Source: an uncultured Bacteroidales bacterium
GTDB taxonomy: Bacteria; Bacteroidota; Bacteroidia; Bacteroidales; Muribaculaceae
Direction of reading: 5' to 3'
DNA length: 64,000 bases
Assembly (NCBI GenBank): GCA_902779125.1
Contig: CACZAC010000008.1
Location: forward strand, 1 to 64,000
The notes below the pieces were generated by a model. It worked only from the letters and a program-made list of their open reading frames with translations. It searched no databases and was not told the origin of the DNA. Positions 62,301-64,000 of the stretch are shown one piece after another. Each line of letters opens with the position of its first letter. The stretch's first letter is position 1. Position numbers and translations under genes: made by a program.

Positions 62301-62418
62301 TCGCGCCGATAATCGGCTCGCCGTCGCTCGACTGCGTCACCACGCCTGTCACCACACGGGCCAATCCCGGCAGCGACAAGAGGCTCAACAGCAGTAGCAA
62401 TAGTAACTGTTTTCTCAT
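59323..62418 (-). CDS. SusC/RagA-family TonB-linked outer membrane transporter
   Basis: 1031 residues, normal length. Signal peptide MRKQLLLLLLLSLLSLPGLA; a carboxypeptidase-regulatory-like domain (VTGVVTQSSDGEPIIGATVK, about 22-95); a plug domain with the SusC pattern GEVVVTAMGQTQEKKKL, LQGKIAGLQVSTGG, PLIIIDGMAIRG and SALYGQEAANGVIMVTTKSG; a beta-barrel ending in RSFNFTLKATF. It imports large oligosaccharides with the SusD partner. A -7 box TAAGTTTG lies at 62480-62487 (minus). Confidence 0.96.
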   Translation of the reverse strand: MRKQLLLLLLLSLLSLPGLARVVTGVVTQSSDGEPIIGATVKVHGTTRGTATDLDGRFSIEAGDGDVLDVSYVGMNPKSVKIGAGQSVVNIALEDNAQVLGEVVVTAMGQTQEKKKLNFAVQSLDEEQVTAGGSTNFANSLQGKIAGLQVSTGGSSPNSSTQVIIRAISSMNNSMNNEPLIIIDGMAIRGGASTLADMNPNDIDNITVLKGAAASALYGQEAANGVIMVTTKSGGTNGEVTVSASASLELNTPYRLPKIQSTFIPGAKGMYKENMGSGGWGPYMNENDTYYNNLKDFLKTGILQKYDVSVSGGSEKFSSYASVSYYDNQGIVPKDYRKQVNALIKGVYKPSDKVTVQLSANFMNRKSRGFGNSMSTIYNWGINKNMSDYRTLEGHVNWWAYYDHWENLLDTERINGAVSPYFGRYMDWSQTEGNRFVINGQISYEPIKNLVFTGKMGYDKSYSMYDSYTVPRIYDGDLVDPMADDVQTKLSDMQSKFGSYSFQPSRGSLLNMQFLTTYQHTFAEDYTVSALYGLEYKETRGVEASMYNEHFQLGGEFYSFNNTDFTNGDLLISNHPTLYHSKRNIYGHFGELRFDYKGMAQISATARMDGSSTLRQSTQTTFFYPSITAGVIFSELFNLSNDWFSYGKLRGNWAKVGKDCQAFLFTDTYKQWTLFPDGGYGVDPTTSRAVDLVPEMTKSWEIGADLRFFHNWTRLDIAYYSTTVDNQIVTVRVSPASGVILQTRNEGSLKNHGMEISLNQDIIKASDFSWTALANFSFNRSKVLYLPNELTEIQGTQYGDIFPVARLHESSTGISGKDYVRDPEGRVVCDENGYPIIDAAKGLYIGNREPDWLLGVGSTLRYKNATLSFLFDGRKGGDVVNVTGRSQITNGMSSLYDRYRNREYIIDGVQAVPGPDGTTTYVKNTTPIVLDSYFINTYYSTVSSNFIEDGSYIRLSYVTLSYDFGKHFKRTWPVKGLSLTATARNLFLLTKYRGNDPAVLAGTGGGTGSAGIDNYNVPSTRSFNFTLKATF

Positions 62419-62614
62419 TTGTTAAAGGTTTTTATTGATTAGGTAAATTTGATTCCAGTGTTGGATATATAATGAACTACAAACTTACACATTATTTTTC
62501 AATCTTTAAAAGCATTCCCTATTTTTAACACACCAAATTCAAAATATTTTATATTCAACAACATTTTTTCAATAATTTTCACAGATTAAACAAGCATACG
62601 AATACACCAAAAAA
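62419..62614. other. Promoter-containing spacer between GH20 and susC
   Basis: AT-rich, no coding frame. It holds the susC -7 box (62480-62487, minus) but no clear -33 TTG at the expected distance. The GH20 terminator lies further right. Confidence 0.5.
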
Positions 62615-62697
62615 AGACAATAAGTGCAATAAACACAATGCTATCCAGCTCGCGTCTACCGCCGAGCCACAATTGTGCTTATTGTACTTATTGTCTT
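62615..62697 (-). terminator. Long-stem terminator of the GH20 gene
   Basis: Arms at 62615-62638 and 62673-62696 pair over 24 positions with two G-T wobbles (key blocks AGACAATAAGT and ACTTATTGTCT). The loop is about 34 nt. On the minus strand the second arm runs into TTTTTTTGG, the T-run expected of an intrinsic terminator. It begins 22 bp past the GH20 stop. Confidence 0.8.
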
Positions 62698-62718
62698 CCT
62701 TCTATCAGTAGTCTGGTG

Positions 62719-64000
62719 TTACTTGAACAGATAGGTGGTGACGCTCTCGTGACCTAAGTAGAACGCTTTGGCCTTGATGACCTGGGGCTGCGTTTTGATG
62801 GTCACAGGTGCCGTCCAGCGGGGCGAGTCGATAGTGGGCTCGCTGCCGTCGAGGGTATAGGTCACCAGCTCATCAGGATACTGGGTGTTAATCAGCAATT
62901 TACCGTCAACCAGCTTGATGCCCGGAGGTCCCACGCGGAAGTTATAGCCCATGCCCTTGAGCAGAGGCAGTTCACGGGTACCAATCTTGAGGTTATATTG
63001 GTGTCGAGCCTCGTTATAGGATTTGGTGTCGGTCAGGTCCTTGCTCCACTCGGGAATGGCTGTCCAGGCGCGCTCGCTCACGCCCATCATCTTGGGCAGC
63101 AACAAGTATTGCACCTCATCAAAGGAGCGTATTGTCTCGCTCCACAACTGTGCCTGTACGCCGATGATATTCTCAGATTTTTCGAGTTTGGCTTTACTAT
63201 CACCAGCAGTAGTGATGTTGATGGGTGTGCCGTCAACGGCAGTGCGGGCACTGGCATAGATATTGGCTGGCAAAGCGCTCCACGCGTCGAACTCGTCCAC
63301 CTTGCCGCCCCAGTGCAGTCCCTGTTCATTCTGGTGCCAACTGTAGGCCATATCCATGTAGAAGTTGGTCACATTGGACAGAATAACAGGATAGCCGTCG
63401 TTAGCGAGGCGATAAGGCACGTCAGCACGCGAGCCCACTGTACTCCAAGCATTCACACCAGCCACACGGGGAGCCACCACGGCGTTGAATTCAGGTTTAT
63501 GGTCAAGCGCCACTTCCTGCCATCCCTCGATGCGGATTTTGCGGGCAGCAAGCAATTCACTGATACGCTTGATGTAGTATTCACTCACCTCGTGTTGCGT
63601 CTTTAAGCCTTCACGCTGCATGAGCGCCTGCACATCAGGGCTCTTGGACCAGGCATTGCTGGGCACCTCGTCGCCACCCAGATGGACGACTTCGAGTTTC
63701 AGGCCAGCCTCCTTGTACATGAGCTGTAACTCGCCCACAACGCGGTCGATGAGGCGGTAAACATCATCGCTGGCGACATTGAGCACATTATCATGGAAGC
63801 CCTGTGCCGACGTATAGACCGAAGTGTTTTTATCGTCCCACAGGCGAAACTGCTCGGCAGTGGGATTATTGATTGAGCGGCTCTTCATCGCCACGATGAG
63901 AGCACGTGCATGGCCTGGGGTCTCAATCTCGGGGATGACACGCACACCATGGGCCCAAGCATATTTCAGGAAATCAATGAATTCGGCACGCGTGAGATAA
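62719..64000 (-). CDS. GH20 beta-N-acetylhexosaminidase (5' end cut by the window edge)
   Basis: The frame is open to base 64000, so the start is outside the window; the apparent GTG at 63945 is internal (upstream codons read YLTRAEFIDFLKYAWAHG). Seen: VIPEIETPGHARAL, the catalytic Asp-Glu pair in VVHLGGDEVPSNAW (codons near 63670) and the C-terminal VTYTLDGSEPTIDSPRW, a chitobiase C-terminal-like domain. It removes terminal GlcNAc or GalNAc from glycans, probably in the periplasm or at the surface. Next to susC, from which it is separated by a terminator. Partial, so its signal peptide cannot be checked. Confidence 0.93.
   Translation of the reverse strand, partial: YLTRAEFIDFLKYAWAHGVRVIPEIETPGHARALIVAMKSRSINNPTAEQFRLWDDKNTSVYTSAQGFHDNVLNVASDDVYRLIDRVVGELQLMYKEAGLKLEVVHLGGDEVPSNAWSKSPDVQALMQREGLKTQHEVSEYYIKRISELLAARKIRIEGWQEVALDHKPEFNAVVAPRVAGVNAWSTVGSRADVPYRLANDGYPVILSNVTNFYMDMAYSWHQNEQGLHWGGKVDEFDAWSALPANIYASARTAVDGTPINITTAGDSKAKLEKSENIIGVQAQLWSETIRSFDEVQYLLLPKMMGVSERAWTAIPEWSKDLTDTKSYNEARHQYNLKIGTRELPLLKGMGYNFRVGPPGIKLVDGKLLINTQYPDELVTYTLDGSEPTIDSPRWTAPVTIKTQPQVIKAKAFYLGHESVTTYLFK

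Noticed and set aside
62719-63945. GH20 gene starting with GTG at 63945
   Set aside because: The frame stays open and keeps family-like sequence to the window edge; the true start is beyond 64000.
1-64000. CRISPR array, rRNA operon, insertion sequence or prophage
   Set aside because: No regularly spaced repeats, no rRNA sequence, and no transposase, integrase or phage structural genes were found on either strand.

Overview
The window is chromosomal DNA from a member of the Bacteroidales (phylum Bacteroidota), probably a gut or rumen Prevotellaceae/Muribaculaceae-like lineage. Grounds for this are a SusC/SusD outer-membrane pair with lipoprotein partners, tandem C10 (streptopain-type) proteases, a Porin_10-type porin, a type IX secretion-like C-terminal domain, a Bacteroidetes-type sodium/proton pyrophosphatase, a DUF4250 protein, and many promoters of the Bacteroidetes form (TTG, about 19 nt, TAnnTTTG). 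Family or genus cannot be fixed from the sequence alone.

Layout. 0-4.5 kb: a small membrane protein, a broken hppA, a DUF2461 protein. 4.5-11.1 kb: TetR regulator, TolC-like protein, RND adaptor, RND pump and PII-like protein in one direction, with a probable TetR operator in the divergent promoter region. 11.2-17 kb: acyltransferase, porin, tRNA-Ala(GGC), dapF, a MalY/PatB-type lyase and a decayed tRNA. 17-22.5 kb, minus strand: a pseudouridine synthase, dnaJ, grpE, ispE, cls and a tiny T9SS-domain protein. 22.7-26.3 kb: a three-gene surface-polysaccharide unit (Fe-S protein, GT2 glycosyltransferase, flippase).

26.9-36.9 kb: four tandem secreted C10 cysteine proteases in three transcription units, each ending in a paired EF-hand (dockerin-like) module. 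37.2-43.4 kb: housekeeping genes (TonB-domain protein, large RluA-type synthase, DUF4250, exonuclease III, AI-2E transporter, miaA, cutC). 43.5-48.8 kb: a phosphodiester glycosidase and two paralogous secreted proteins, again dockerin-ended. lysA lies at 49.0-50.2 kb. 50.2-64 kb: a probable polysaccharide utilisation locus on the minus strand: GH20 hexosaminidase (cut by the window edge), SusC, SusD, two surface lipoproteins, a GHL10 glycoside hydrolase and a CotH-kinase protein, the last two with dockerin-like tails.

The main theme is a set of nine secreted proteins, all on the minus strand and of unrelated catalytic classes, that share one C-terminal calcium-loop pair. No cohesin partner is visible here. 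The predicted activities (GHL10, GH20, phosphodiester glycosidase, cysteine proteases) would suit attack on GlcNAc-containing, peptide-linked or glycoprotein material such as peptidoglycan debris or mucin; that is inference. Other points of interest are the hppA lesion, the tRNA relic and a dispersed palindrome.
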